From positions 3,596,001 to 3,660,000 of the forward strand of contig NZ_CP034142.1 of the NCBI RefSeq assembly GCF_003994855.1: 64,000 nucleotides of DNA, written 5' to 3'. The position numbers were made by a program, and so were the translations under genes. Every line of letters starts with the position of its first letter. Positions within the stretch are counted from its first letter, which is position 1. This DNA is from Marinobacter sp. NP-4(2019) (GTDB lineage Bacteria > Pseudomonadota > Gammaproteobacteria > Pseudomonadales > Oleiphilaceae). This document shows positions 8,289 to 17,900 of the stretch, piece by piece. The notes below the pieces were generated by a model. The model had not been told where the DNA came from. It worked only from the letters and a program-made list of their open reading frames with translations, and did no database searches.

Positions 8289-9821
8289 ATGCCAAACCTC
8301 ATTCTGATTCTCGGCGACCAACTGACCACCGACATCAGCGCCCTCGAAAACGCTGACCGGAAACGGGACAGGATCGTGATGGCAGAGGTCCATGACGAGG
8401 CCAGCTACACCAACCACCACAAGAAAAAACTGGTTCTGCTGTTCAGCGCCATGCGGCACTTTGCACAGCGGCTTGAGGCGGAAGGCTGGCAGGTTCACTA
8501 CCAGACCTACCACCCCGATAACGAGGCCCGGAGTCTGGAGGCGGTTGTCGCCGCTCAGCTCAGGGAGACCGGCGTGGATCGGGTGATCACCACCGAATGC
8601 GGCGAGTGGCGGCTGCACGAGCAGATCGGTCGGTGGCGTGAACGGCTGGGAGTGCCGGTGGAGATTCGTCCGGATACCCGGTTTATCGCCAGCAAGCAGG
8701 AATTCTCAGAATGGGCAAAAGATCGCAAACAGATTCGAATGGAGTTCTTCTATCGGGAAATGCGGCGAAAAACCGGATTGTTGATGACGCCTGACGGCAA
8801 ACCCGAGGGTGGGCAGTGGAATTTTGATGCGGATAACCGGCGCAAATGGGCCGGCAAACCGCCGGCTCCCGTACCCTTCCGTGTGGAACCCGACGAGGTA
8901 ACACAGGCGGTGATAGATCTGGTCGACGAGCATTTCACCGATCATTTTGGCACCACGGAGGGCTTCCACTTTGCCGTGACGCCGGAGGATGCGGAGCAGG
9001 CCCTGGACCACTTTATCGATTTTGCCCTGCCCTGTTTCGGCGATTTTCAGGACGCCATGTCCGACAATGAGGACTGGCTGTTTCACTCCATTCTTTCTCC
9101 GTATATCAACTGCGGTCTGCTTGACCCGTTAGCCGTGTGCGAAGCCGCTGCCCGGGCCTGGCATGCCGGGCGGGCGCCGATTAATGCGGTGGAGGGATTT
9201 ATCCGGCAGATTCTGGGGTGGCGGGAGTTTGTGCGGGGGATCTACTGGCTGAATATGCCGGGGTACGCCAGGGAAAACCGGCTCGGCAATACCCGCGCCC
9301 TGCCCTGGTTCTTCTGGACGGGCGACACAAAGATGCGATGCATGCACAAAGCCATTGATGCCACTCGCCGCAACGCCTACGCCCACCATATCCAGCGGCT
9401 GATGGTCACCGGTAATTTCGCGCTGCTGGCCGGCGTCAGACCGGAGGAGATCTGTGACTGGTACCTGGCGGTGTACGCCGATGCCTATGACTGGGTCGAG
9501 CTACCTAACGTGCTCGGCATGGTAATGCACGCTGACGGCGGCTACCTGGGCTCGAAACCCTACGCCGCCAGCGGCAAATACATCCAGCGGATGTCGGACC
9601 ATTGCAGCAACTGCCACTACAACGTGAACAAGGCCACCGAAGAGGATGCCTGCCCTTTCAATGCTCTGTACTGGGATTTTATCGACCGTCATCGGGACAA
9701 CTTTGCCAACAATCCTCGCATGGGCATGATGTACCGGAACTGGGACAAGCAGAAACCGGAGAGGCGGGAGGCGTTGCTCCACCGTGCCAACACATTACTG
9801 GCACGACTGGAGCAACTGTGA
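8289..9821 (+). CDS. Cryptochrome/photolyase-related protein, FeS-BCP type
   Basis: A 510-aa protein of the iron-sulfur bacterial cryptochrome/(6-4) photolyase family (PhrB/CryB-like), which binds FAD and a [4Fe-4S] cluster and repairs or senses light damage. The N-terminus (LILILGDQLTTD) is the Rossmann-like antenna domain, with HHKKKLVLLFSAMRHFA nearby. The helical FAD domain has GFIRQILGWREFVRG and the cluster cysteines appear as EEICDWYL, HCSNCHYN and EDACPFNALYW. The start at 8289 follows GGAGCA. It stands alone, convergent with the sugar ABC operon 19 bases away. Repair activity versus signalling cannot be separated here. Confidence 0.92.
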   Translation: MPNLILILGDQLTTDISALENADRKRDRIVMAEVHDEASYTNHHKKKLVLLFSAMRHFAQRLEAEGWQVHYQTYHPDNEARSLEAVVAAQLRETGVDRVITTECGEWRLHEQIGRWRERLGVPVEIRPDTRFIASKQEFSEWAKDRKQIRMEFFYREMRRKTGLLMTPDGKPEGGQWNFDADNRRKWAGKPPAPVPFRVEPDEVTQAVIDLVDEHFTDHFGTTEGFHFAVTPEDAEQALDHFIDFALPCFGDFQDAMSDNEDWLFHSILSPYINCGLLDPLAVCEAAARAWHAGRAPINAVEGFIRQILGWREFVRGIYWLNMPGYARENRLGNTRALPWFFWTGDTKMRCMHKAIDATRRNAYAHHIQRLMVTGNFALLAGVRPEEICDWYLAVYADAYDWVELPNVLGMVMHADGGYLGSKPYAASGKYIQRMSDHCSNCHYNVNKATEEDACPFNALYWDFIDRHRDNFANNPRMGMMYRNWDKQKPERREALLHRANTLLARLEQL

Positions 9822-9840
9822 ACCAGCAGCCCTGCCGGCT

Positions 9841-10959
9841 TTACTGCGGACGAATGCGTTTCTCACTTTCCGGGTCGAAGAATACAACCTTACGCATGTC
9901 GAACATCAGGTCGGCCTCCTCGCCCCAGTTCACCGGGTGCTCTGCATCCAGCCGGCACTGCACATCGGTATCATTGAGGCGGATAACAGCGAGCACGTCC
10001 GGTCCGGTCGGCTCGGTGACTTCTACCCTGAACCGGCCACTGGTCACCATCGGATGATCCCTCTTCTGATCGTCCGGCTGACTTATGTGCTCCGGGCGTA
10101 TGCCAAGCACAACCCGCTTACCGGCCCAGCCTTCCAGATAAGCCGGCACCGGCAGGTCCAGTGTGCGGCCATCGCTACCTTCAACCGTAACTGACAAGCC
10201 AGTCTCGGTCCTCTCGATCGCTACTTCAATAAAGCTCATGGACGGCGAGCCCATAAAGCTCGCCACAAACAGGTTCTCCGGGGTGTCGTAAACCTCCTTT
10301 GGTGTACCCAACTGCTGCAACTCACCATCCTTGAGCACGGCGATCCGGTCCGCCAGGGTCATGGCTTCTATCTGGTCATGGGTGACGTACACAATGGTGG
10401 TTCTCAACCGCTGGTGCAGTTTCTTGATCTCGGTGCGCATCTCCACCCGCAGTTTGGCATCCAGGTTGGAAAGCGGTTCGTCGAACAGGTAGATCTTCGG
10501 CCGTCTGGCCAATGCCCGCCCCATGGCCACCCGCTGCTGCTGACCACCGGAAAGCCGGGCAGGTTTTTTATCCAGCAGTGCGGAAATCTGCAGCAGGTCG
10601 GCGACACGCTCCACCTCCTGCCGGATCTCCTCTTTTGGCATACCACGAATCTTCAGGCCAAAGGCGATGTTCTCGCGCACCGACATGGTGGGATAGAGCG
10701 CGTAGGACTGGAACACCATGGCGATATCCCGATCCTTCGGCTCCATGGTCGATATGTCCTTGCCATTGACCACTATCGACCCACCGGTAATGGATTCCAG
10801 GCCGGCAATGCTGTTCATCAGTGTGGATTTGCCACAGCCCGATGGCCCGACCAGGGTCAGGAATTCGCCGGATGCGATGTCAATGTTGATGCCCTTGAGG
10901 GTCTCGTCCAGGGCCCCTGTATAGGTCTTGCGGATATCCCGCAGTTCAAGTTGTGACAT
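9841..10959 (-). CDS. Sugar ABC transporter ATPase (MalK/UgpC family)
   Basis: Cytoplasmic ATPase that powers the sugar importer encoded just upstream. Walker A is GPSGCGKST (near residue 38), the signature LSGGQQQRVAMGRALARRP near 135, Walker B IYLFDEPLSNLDA and the H-loop VTHDQIEAM; the C-terminal third is the TOBE regulatory domain of CUT1 importers. Length 372 aa is typical. It starts 7 bases after the second permease, last in a minus-strand operon of porin, binding protein, two permeases and ATPase, like the Pseudomonas gts glucose system. Confidence 0.93.
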   Translation of the reverse strand: MSQLELRDIRKTYTGALDETLKGINIDIASGEFLTLVGPSGCGKSTLMNSIAGLESITGGSIVVNGKDISTMEPKDRDIAMVFQSYALYPTMSVRENIAFGLKIRGMPKEEIRQEVERVADLLQISALLDKKPARLSGGQQQRVAMGRALARRPKIYLFDEPLSNLDAKLRVEMRTEIKKLHQRLRTTIVYVTHDQIEAMTLADRIAVLKDGELQQLGTPKEVYDTPENLFVASFMGSPSMSFIEVAIERTETGLSVTVEGSDGRTLDLPVPAYLEGWAGKRVVLGIRPEHISQPDDQKRDHPMVTSGRFRVEVTEPTGPDVLAVIRLNDTDVQCRLDAEHPVNWGEEADLMFDMRKVVFFDPESEKRIRPQ

Positions 10960-10966
10960 TGTTGTT

Positions 10967-11836
10967 TTACCCCTTAACCGAGCCGGCCGTCAGGCCGCGT
11001 ATAAAGTACTTGCCTGCCACGATGTACACCACCAACGTTGGCAGTGCGGCGATCATGGCGGCCGCCATATCCACGTTGTATTCCTTCACCCCGGTGCTGG
11101 TGTTCACCAGATTGTTCAAGGCCACCGTTATGGGCTGGCTGTCGCCGCTGGCGAATACCACGCCGAACAGGAAGTCGTTCCAGATCTGGGTGAACTGCCA
11201 GATCAGCGACACCATGAAAATGGGTGTGGACATGGGTAGCAGGATGCGGAAGAAAATGGTGAAAAATCCGGCACCATCCAGCCGGGCGGCCTTCACCAGG
11301 GCATCGGGTATGGCCACGTAATAGTTACGGAAAAACAGCGTGGTGAATGCCACCCCGTAGATCACGTGGACCAGCACCAGACCTGCCGTGGTGTTGGCCA
11401 GGCCCAACTTGCCCAGGGTGGCCGCCATGGGCAGCAGGACGACCTGGAATGGCACAAAGCAGCCAAACAGCAGCATGCCAAACATCAGGTCTGAGCCCTT
11501 GAACTTCCACTTGGACAACACGTAACCATTGAAGGCGCCCAACAGCGTGGAAATCAGTACCGCTGGTACCGTCATCTTGAACGAGTTCCAGAAGTAGCCA
11601 CTCACCCCGTTGCATTGCACGCCGGTGCAGGCCTCGGACCAGGCCTTGGTCCAGCCCACGACCGTCCAGTCAGTCGGCAGGGCCAGCAGGTTGCCGGTAC
11701 GGATATCCATGGGTGTCTTGAAGCTGGTGATCAACATAACGATCAGTGGAATCAGGTACACCAGGCACGCCAGTAGCAGTACCCCGTAGATGGCGATACG
11801 GCTGGGGCGAAAGCCGGTACGAATCACGTCAGTCAT
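10967..11836 (-). CDS. Sugar ABC transporter permease (MalG/GtsC-like)
   Basis: Inner-membrane permease of 289 aa with about six membrane segments; the first is near residues 15-37. The ATPase-docking EAA loop is visible as IPDALVKAARLDGAGFFTIF. The N-terminal topology is that of MalG-type CUT1 subunits. The start overlaps the preceding permease by 8 bases, so the pair is co-translated. By position and family it corresponds to GtsC of the Pseudomonas glucose importer. Confidence 0.9.
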   Translation of the reverse strand: MTDVIRTGFRPSRIAIYGVLLLACLVYLIPLIVMLITSFKTPMDIRTGNLLALPTDWTVVGWTKAWSEACTGVQCNGVSGYFWNSFKMTVPAVLISTLLGAFNGYVLSKWKFKGSDLMFGMLLFGCFVPFQVVLLPMAATLGKLGLANTTAGLVLVHVIYGVAFTTLFFRNYYVAIPDALVKAARLDGAGFFTIFFRILLPMSTPIFMVSLIWQFTQIWNDFLFGVVFASGDSQPITVALNNLVNTSTGVKEYNVDMAAAMIAALPTLVVYIVAGKYFIRGLTAGSVKG

Positions 11837-12755
11837 GGCGCTTCTCCCTCAGTTCGGAATACAGGTAAGGCACCAGCAGCGCGAGAATGGCGCCCAGCAT
11901 CAGCATGGCGCTGGCAGAGCCCAGGCCCATCTGGCCGCGGGTAAAGGTGTGGGCGTACATGAATACCGCAGGCAGGTCGGTGGAATAGCCCGGGCCACCC
12001 GCCGTCATGGCCATCACCAGGTCGAAACTCTTGATGGCAATGTGGGCCAGCACCATCACCGAGCTGAAGAACACCGGCCGTAGGGAGGGAAGGATAATTT
12101 TCCAGTAGATGACCGGCAGGCTGGCACCATCCACCCGTGCGGCGCGAATGATGGACGAATCAACGCCCCGCAGGCCCGCCAGGAACAGGGCCATGACAAA
12201 TCCGGAAGCCTGCCATACCGCCGCCATCACAATGGTGTAAATGGCAAAGTCGGAATTCACCAGCCAGTCAAAGCTGAAGGAGGTCCATCCCCAGTCGTGC
12301 ATCAGCTTTTCCAGCCCCAGGCGCGGGTTCAGAATCCAGCGCCAGACCGTGCCGGTCACAATCATCGACAGCGCCATGGGGTAAAGATAGATGGTGCGGA
12401 TGGCGCCTTCCTGGCGGATGCGCTGGTCCAGGAAAATGGCCAGCACCACACCAATCAGCAGGCAGATGCCGATGAACAGCCCGCCAAAGATGGCGAGATT
12501 CCGGGACGCGACCAGCCAGCGCTCGCTCTCCATCAGCTTGGCGTACTGCGCAAGGCCGACGAAATCGTAACTGGGCAGGAAGCTGGAATTGGTGAACGAC
12601 AGCACACCCGTCCACAGCATGTAGCCATAGATACCGATACCAATCAGGATGAACGTTGGCGCCACCACCAGCTTGGGTAGCCAGCGCTGCAGGCCGTCCA
12701 TCAGGCCAGACGGCGCCCTGGCCACCCCGGCAGGGCGACTTTGAGTGTGTTCCAT
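11829..12755 (-). CDS. Sugar ABC transporter permease (MalF/GtsB-like)
   Basis: Inner-membrane permease of 308 aa. A cytoplasmic N-terminal stretch of about 28 residues precedes the first membrane helix (LVVAPTFILIGIGIYGYML). The EAA loop reads VDSSIIRAARVDGASLPVIYW. A strong GGAGG precedes the ATG at 12755. It lies 54 bases after the binding-protein gene and overlaps the next permease, fitting the operon order binding protein, GtsB-like, GtsC-like, ATPase. Confidence 0.9.
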   Translation of the reverse strand: MEHTQSRPAGVARAPSGLMDGLQRWLPKLVVAPTFILIGIGIYGYMLWTGVLSFTNSSFLPSYDFVGLAQYAKLMESERWLVASRNLAIFGGLFIGICLLIGVVLAIFLDQRIRQEGAIRTIYLYPMALSMIVTGTVWRWILNPRLGLEKLMHDWGWTSFSFDWLVNSDFAIYTIVMAAVWQASGFVMALFLAGLRGVDSSIIRAARVDGASLPVIYWKIILPSLRPVFFSSVMVLAHIAIKSFDLVMAMTAGGPGYSTDLPAVFMYAHTFTRGQMGLGSASAMLMLGAILALLVPYLYSELREKRHD

Positions 12756-12809
12756 GAGAAATCCTCCGAATAAACCCCAAGGCCGCCCGGCAGGCGACCT
12801 TGCACGGCA

Positions 12810-14069
12810 TTACATTGCGGACTTGATGGCGGCTGCCAACTGGTCCGTGGTTTTTGCCGGGTCTGGGTTGTTGGAGTTGACGAAGTTGGTGACCACATCG
12901 AAGATCTGACCCTGGATGTAGCTGGTGGTCGCCAGGCCATGGGAAAAGCTTGGTACCAGACCGCCATCTTCGGCACTGGCCTTGAACGTCTCCATCGACG
13001 CCTGGGCACAGGTATCGAAGTCGCTCATATCCATGTCGGTACGAACCGGGATGGATCCCTTGTTCTGGTTGAACAGGGTCTGGAATTCCGGCTCCAGAAT
13101 GGTACGCGCCAGATCCTTCTGCGCCTGGATGTCCTCTTCCTCTGCCAGACTGAACATGGCGAAGGAATCCACGTTAAACGTGAACTGACCTGCAGTGCCC
13201 GGAGCCGGCACACACAGGTAGTCTTCGCCCGGTGTCAGTTCCGCAGCGGAGAATTCACCCTTGGCCCAGTCCCCCATAATCTGCATGGCAGCTTCACCGC
13301 GAATCACCATGCCGGTGGCGGTATTCCAGTCACGGCCTGCGGCATCGTCATCCACGTAGCTCATCACTCGGGCGAATTGTGCGAAGACTTCTTCCATTTT
13401 GTCGCTGTTAATCACGTCCATGTCATGGTCTACAAAGGCCTTGCGATAATCATCGGGGCCCAGTTGCGCGAGCGCCACCGCATCGAACACGGTCGCGTCC
13501 TGCCAGGGCTGGCCACCGTGCGCCAGGGGAATGAATCCCTCGGCCTGGAGCTTGTCGGCCACTTCGAAGAACTCGTCCAGTGTGGTGGGAACCTCAACGC
13601 CGACCTTTTCCATGACCTCCGGGTTCACCCATAGCCAGTTCACCCGGTGCACGTTCACCGGCACAGCCACGTATTCCCCCTCATACTTCATGACATCGGA
13701 AATCCGGGGCGGAATGAGCTGGTCCCAATTTTCTGCATCGGCAACACTGTCCAGGCTGGTCAGAAAGCCCAGCTCCGCCCATTCACGAATGTCCAGGCCC
13801 TTGATCTGGGCCGCCGCAGGCGGGTTCCCGGAGACGGCGCGGGTTTTCAGTACGGTCATGGCGGCTTCACCGCCGCCACCGGCCACCGCGAAATCCTTCC
13901 AGGTGTGGCCCTGCTCTTCCATCATTTCTTTCAGGGCAGCAGCTGCCCTCGCCTCGCCACCGGCAGTCCACCAGTGCAGAACCTCGACTTCACCGGCCTG
14001 AACGGCCGCTGCTGGCATCAGGGCGGCAGACACCGCCAGGGCAGTAAGATGACGCTTGAACGTATTCAT
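12810..14069 (-). CDS. Sugar ABC transporter substrate-binding protein (GtsA-like, family 1)
   Basis: Periplasmic binding protein of 419 aa. A signal peptide (MNTFKRHLTALAVSAALMPA, cleavage near AVQAGE at about residue 26) leads to VEVLHWWTAGGEARAAAALK, the usual N-terminus of glucose/mannose binding proteins in Pseudomonas-type gts operons. Later segments such as GQPWQDATVFDAVAL and MIRGEAAMQIMGDWAKGEF also fit cluster B sugar-binding proteins. The leader GACTCCTTGTTTTTG on the plus strand is repeated before the porin gene, giving both an AGGAGTC ribosome site. The likely ligand is glucose, inferred from family and neighbours. Confidence 0.9.
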   Translation of the reverse strand: MNTFKRHLTALAVSAALMPAAAVQAGEVEVLHWWTAGGEARAAAALKEMMEEQGHTWKDFAVAGGGGEAAMTVLKTRAVSGNPPAAAQIKGLDIREWAELGFLTSLDSVADAENWDQLIPPRISDVMKYEGEYVAVPVNVHRVNWLWVNPEVMEKVGVEVPTTLDEFFEVADKLQAEGFIPLAHGGQPWQDATVFDAVALAQLGPDDYRKAFVDHDMDVINSDKMEEVFAQFARVMSYVDDDAAGRDWNTATGMVIRGEAAMQIMGDWAKGEFSAAELTPGEDYLCVPAPGTAGQFTFNVDSFAMFSLAEEEDIQAQKDLARTILEPEFQTLFNQNKGSIPVRTDMDMSDFDTCAQASMETFKASAEDGGLVPSFSHGLATTSYIQGQIFDVVTNFVNSNNPDPAKTTDQLAAAIKSAM

Positions 14070-14109
14070 AATGACTCCTTGTTTTTGTAATGGAGACGCT
14101 TGTCAGTAA

Positions 14110-15546
14110 TCAGAACCAGACTTCCATCTGGGTACCAAAGGTCCACTGGCTGCCGCCAAAGTCCTCCTGGCCGAGGGCATCACCGCCATCAAAACGGTTA
14201 AGCTCGTCGTCCCAAGTGGAATAGCTGGCAAACACGCGGATTTCCGGGCGATTCCAGAAACCACCAACCTGTGGTTTGAAGGTTGGCGCAATGGTGAAGC
14301 GGGCGTAATCGCCATCAACGTCCTCACGCCCTTCGTAGCCTTCGGGATTCAGGTCCATCACCTGCCAGGAGGCCTCGTACTGCATTTCAAAGTTGGCGCT
14401 CAGTTCATTGGCCAGACGGGTGTTGAAGGTGAACCACTGGTATTCATCCCCTTCCACATACCGGTCCTTGCTGGTTTCCGCCAGGATCGCCGGGGCGATA
14501 CGCCAGGTGTCGCTCAACCGGGTAGTACCGTAGGCAGCCACACGGGTACTGGCCGCGTCTTCATGCAGGCTGCCATCGGCGCCGAGGTTCTTGACCTCCG
14601 CGCCCAGGCCCTGACCGTGCAACAGCGCTACCTTAAAATTGCCATCGGAGATCCCGAAAAAGCTGTCACCGTGGTAGGCCAACATGGTTTGAACTCCCGT
14701 GTCAGCCACTTCCATCACACCCCCGACGACACGCTCATCGTTATCCGCGGCGGACATGCCATTGATGAGCCACTGGACGTTGCCAAAATAGTTATTGGCG
14801 GTAAGGATCAGGTTGTCGGTGTCCGAGGTGCCGTCCGTGGTGTCGGGATCGGAGGGAAAGTCCAGGAAGCTGCGGCCATAGAAAGAGAAGTTGGACTTCA
14901 CCGACTCGCTGAAAGTCACGTCGTAGATACCGACCCCGGTGCCTCCCAGGAAGACGATATCGCTGTCGAGCCAGTGGATGTCGAAGTCAAGGTCTCGGTC
15001 AAAGCGCTTACCGGCCCAGATGGCGGCACCCTCAAAGATTCCGGTGAAGCTGGCGAGATTGCTGAATTCCACGTAGGCCTGGCGCACGTTCAGGGCGCCA
15101 TCGTCCGAGGTCCAGTCGTTGCTGGAGGTGGTGGAGTCGGCAATCATCAGGCGGTAATGGGCTTTGGTGCCGTTGTCCGCCACGCTCTTGTAGTTGAGGA
15201 TGGCTTCCAGGTAGGTATCCGGTTCGTTACCCAGCCGGCCCACGGCACCGCCGACGGATCCGGCGGGGGTCAGGTAGGGGCCACCGGGGGCGCTTTTACC
15301 ATCGCTGTTGAGCAGCAGTCCGGAGCGGGCGTAAGTATTGAAGGAAAAGCCCTGTTCACCCCGGGCGTGGGGCTCGACCTCTGCCAACTTCTGCTCCAGG
15401 GCTGACAGGCGCTCTTCCACGCTTTCCTGGGCCTGAACCTGACTGGCAAACAGCCCCAGTGAGGCCACGCCCACGGCGACCGTTAATCGGCGGCCGGTCA
15501 TGGTGTTATCAGTCCAGGCAGTAGGATGCGGTTTACGGGTATTCAT
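14110..15546 (-). CDS. Carbohydrate-selective porin, LamB/ScrY type
   Basis: Outer-membrane sugar channel of 478 aa. The start at 15546 is chosen over an upstream ATG (15576) because AAGGAGTC lies 7 bases before it. A signal sequence (cleavage near QVQAQE) is followed by a short coiled coil (VEERLSALEQKLAEVE) as in ScrY. The barrel then begins FSFNTYARSGLLL, corresponding to the FHGYARSG start of maltoporin. It ends in an aromatic C-terminus (QMEVWF), the BAM signal of outer-membrane barrels. First gene of the transport operon after the two-component system; an inverted repeat lies about 80 bases upstream. Confidence 0.87.
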   Translation of the reverse strand: MNTRKPHPTAWTDNTMTGRRLTVAVGVASLGLFASQVQAQESVEERLSALEQKLAEVEPHARGEQGFSFNTYARSGLLLNSDGKSAPGGPYLTPAGSVGGAVGRLGNEPDTYLEAILNYKSVADNGTKAHYRLMIADSTTSSNDWTSDDGALNVRQAYVEFSNLASFTGIFEGAAIWAGKRFDRDLDFDIHWLDSDIVFLGGTGVGIYDVTFSESVKSNFSFYGRSFLDFPSDPDTTDGTSDTDNLILTANNYFGNVQWLINGMSAADNDERVVGGVMEVADTGVQTMLAYHGDSFFGISDGNFKVALLHGQGLGAEVKNLGADGSLHEDAASTRVAAYGTTRLSDTWRIAPAILAETSKDRYVEGDEYQWFTFNTRLANELSANFEMQYEASWQVMDLNPEGYEGREDVDGDYARFTIAPTFKPQVGGFWNRPEIRVFASYSTWDDELNRFDGGDALGQEDFGGSQWTFGTQMEVWF

Positions 15547-15627
15547 ATTGACTCCTTGTTTTTGTTTTATTAGCAACGTCAGAGTCTATGGCAATACCCG
15601 CAAGGGAAAAGTATCAAACGGAAAGGC

Positions 15628-15651
15628 CCATGTAACAGAGTTGTTACATGG
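15628..15651. promoter_or_regulatory. Perfect inverted repeat upstream of the porin/ABC operon (candidate operator)
   Basis: CCATGTAACA and TGTTACATGG are perfect 10-base arms with a 4-base GAGT spacer. The repeat lies between the sensor kinase stop (6 bases away) and the porin ATG (82 bases away). No T tract follows on the minus strand, so it is more likely an operator than a terminator. The neighbouring response regulator is the obvious but unproven candidate ligand. Confidence 0.5.
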
Positions 15652-15656
15652 AAATT

Positions 15657-17126
15657 TCAATGTCGGGGGAGTGTGAGAGTCACGTCCAGACCGCCCTCGG
15701 ACCAGTTGGCTATCTCGAGATCGCCGCCATGACTCTGGGCAATGTTGCGGGCAATCCCAAGGCCAAGACCATGGCCCTGCCGGTGCTCCTGACCAAGTCG
15801 GTAGTAGGGTTCGAAAATCCGCTCAAGTTCCGCCTCGGGAATTCCCGGCCCATGATCCCTGACATGAATGGTGAGCTGGTCGGGGGAGTCCTCCACGCTG
15901 ATGGTTGCCGTCTCCCCGTACTTGATCGCATTATCCACCAGATTGCCCAGGCAGCGTTTTAACGCCAGGGGTTTGCCCCGGTAAGCGGCACAGCTACCCT
16001 CCACCACAACTGCAGGGCGGTCCCCCGTGTAGGCGTCCGCCATTCGACGCAACATGCCATCAATATCGACAAGCTCAACATTCTCATGAATGTCCGTATC
16101 CTTCATGCTCTGCAGGGCACCTTTTACCAGCAATTCCAGTTCCTGCAGGTCACTTTCAAATCGCTCGCGAATGTCTTCGTCGTCAATCAGATCGGCTCGC
16201 AGGCGCAGCCTCGTTATCGGGGTTTTCAGGTCATGGGAGATTGCGCGAAATAATTGTTCCCGGTCGCTGATGTAACTCTGTAGCCGCCGGCGCATGGCAT
16301 TAAAGCCCCGGGTAACCGCGACAATTTCAGCGCTGCCCTGCTCCCGCAACGGCGGCTGGTATTCGTCCAGTGGCAGATCCCGCGCCGCCCTGGCCAGTTT
16401 ACGCAATGGCCGGGTCTGGCGGCGCACCAGCCATGCCAGCACGGGAAACAGTACGCCGATCATCACCAGGATAAAGACAATCTGCTGGCCAGGAATGCTT
16501 TCATCATCCAGCGACACATAGGGAGCGGGCAATAACGAAGCCAGATACAACCACTCACCATCAGCCACTTCCACCTGCGTGACCAGAACCGGTGGTTTGA
16601 TGGGCTCCAGGGTGAGTGCGTAATGAGCCCAGGATCTGGGTAACGCATCCAGTGGCAGTTCGGTATTGAGGATTCGCAGGTCATCGGGGTGAACAAATTC
16701 AACATGCAGGTTGGTCGATTTGCCCAGCCGGCTCCGGAGCACCGCCTTGACTTCCTCTGTGACCAATTGCTTGCGCTCACTGTCTGGCAGCGCACGCATA
16801 TTGATGCGCTTGTCGTTGAGGGAGACAAAAAAGCGGGAGCCCCCCATATCCCTCAGCTGATCCAGCACGATATGCCGGTATTCCAGCGGCAGGGACTTGA
16901 AGAACTGCGTGGTTGCCGCGGCGGAAGACGCGAGGTTGCGAGTAGTGCTGACCAGCCCCTCCACTTGCTGGGCCCGGAAGGTGCCTACCCAGATCACGCT
17001 TGATACGACCTGGGCAACGCCCATGGCTAATAGCGTCAGCAGCAGGATGCGGCCGAGGAGCGACGAAGGCACAAGACGCCAGACTTTGCGACCGGCCTCG
17101 ACCGGCCCGGTATCATTCCGCGACAT
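15657..17126 (-). CDS. Sensor histidine kinase (GtrS-like)
   Basis: Membrane sensor of 489 aa. TM1 is about residues 22-48, a periplasmic domain of about 160 residues follows, TM2 is near 212-236, then HAMP, a dimerisation helix with the phospho-histidine in FRAISHDLKTPITRLRLR (near residue 295), and a HATPase domain with NLVDNAIKYG and HGPGIPEAELERIFEPYYR. The start overlaps the response regulator stop by 14 bases. Placement before a glucose-type ABC operon matches Pseudomonas GtrS, which senses sugar acids; the ligand here is inferred only. Confidence 0.9.
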   Translation of the reverse strand: MSRNDTGPVEAGRKVWRLVPSSLLGRILLLTLLAMGVAQVVSSVIWVGTFRAQQVEGLVSTTRNLASSAAATTQFFKSLPLEYRHIVLDQLRDMGGSRFFVSLNDKRINMRALPDSERKQLVTEEVKAVLRSRLGKSTNLHVEFVHPDDLRILNTELPLDALPRSWAHYALTLEPIKPPVLVTQVEVADGEWLYLASLLPAPYVSLDDESIPGQQIVFILVMIGVLFPVLAWLVRRQTRPLRKLARAARDLPLDEYQPPLREQGSAEIVAVTRGFNAMRRRLQSYISDREQLFRAISHDLKTPITRLRLRADLIDDEDIRERFESDLQELELLVKGALQSMKDTDIHENVELVDIDGMLRRMADAYTGDRPAVVVEGSCAAYRGKPLALKRCLGNLVDNAIKYGETATISVEDSPDQLTIHVRDHGPGIPEAELERIFEPYYRLGQEHRQGHGLGLGIARNIAQSHGGDLEIANWSEGGLDVTLTLPRH

Positions 17127-17829
17127 GGGTCACCGTTGCCGCCAGCAGATAACCGGCCCCGCGCACGGTCTTGATCAGCCTGGGATTACGCCCCTGGTCC
17201 CCCAGGCGCTGGCGCAGGCGGCTGACCGCCACATCCACAACCCGGTCCAGCGGCATGGACTCGCGGCCGCGGGTCACGCCGGAAATGGTGTCACGGTCCA
17301 GCACTTCATTGGGGTGGGCAAGGAAAAGCTGCAACAGGGCAAAGTCGGCGCCGGACAGCGCGGTGGTTTTTCCCTGCTCCGAAATCAGTTCGTGGGCCAG
17401 GGTATCCAACCGCCAGCGATCAAACCGGACAAACCTGGGATTGTCGGTTCGGGTGAAACTCGAACGCCGCAACAGGGCTTTGACCCTGGCCTGCAATTCA
17501 CGGGCACTGAACGGTTTGGCCAGGTAGTCGTCGGCGCCAATCTCCAGGCCGACGACCCGGTCGGTTTCGTCGGAGCTCGCCGTCAGCATGATAATGGGAA
17601 CCTGCGAATGCTCACGGATCTCACGGCAAAGCGTAAAGCCGTCATCCCCGGGCAACATGACATCGAGCACAATCAGGTCCACTCGTGACTGCGCCAGCCG
17701 TTGGCGCATTTCATCGCCTTCGGCGGCTGTCATCACATCGTAGCCAACCCGGGACAGGTGTTCTTGCAATAGCTCGCGTATCGCCAGGTCGTCGTCCACG
17801 ACAAGGATCGACGCTTTTACATCAGACAT
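17113..17829 (-). CDS. Response regulator, OmpR family (GltR-like)
   Basis: DNA-binding partner of the kinase, 238 aa. The receiver domain has ILVVDDDLAIRELL, the phospho-acceptor Asp in LIVLDVMLPGDDG, a conserved Thr in MLTASSDETD and Lys in DDYLAKPF. The C-terminal winged helix ends RGRESMPLDRVVDVAVSRLR and VRGAGYLLA. First gene of a minus-strand set of regulator, kinase, porin and ABC genes; probably controls glucose-type uptake, as GltR does in Pseudomonas. Confidence 0.92.
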   Translation of the reverse strand: MSDVKASILVVDDDLAIRELLQEHLSRVGYDVMTAAEGDEMRQRLAQSRVDLIVLDVMLPGDDGFTLCREIREHSQVPIIMLTASSDETDRVVGLEIGADDYLAKPFSARELQARVKALLRRSSFTRTDNPRFVRFDRWRLDTLAHELISEQGKTTALSGADFALLQLFLAHPNEVLDRDTISGVTRGRESMPLDRVVDVAVSRLRQRLGDQGRNPRLIKTVRGAGYLLAATVTHVAE

Positions 17830-17900
17830 TGGAAGACCTTTCTTGTTATTCAGGCGGCCAGCATAGGTCTAAAAGCTGCGGGGCAAAAGCCCCATTGATC

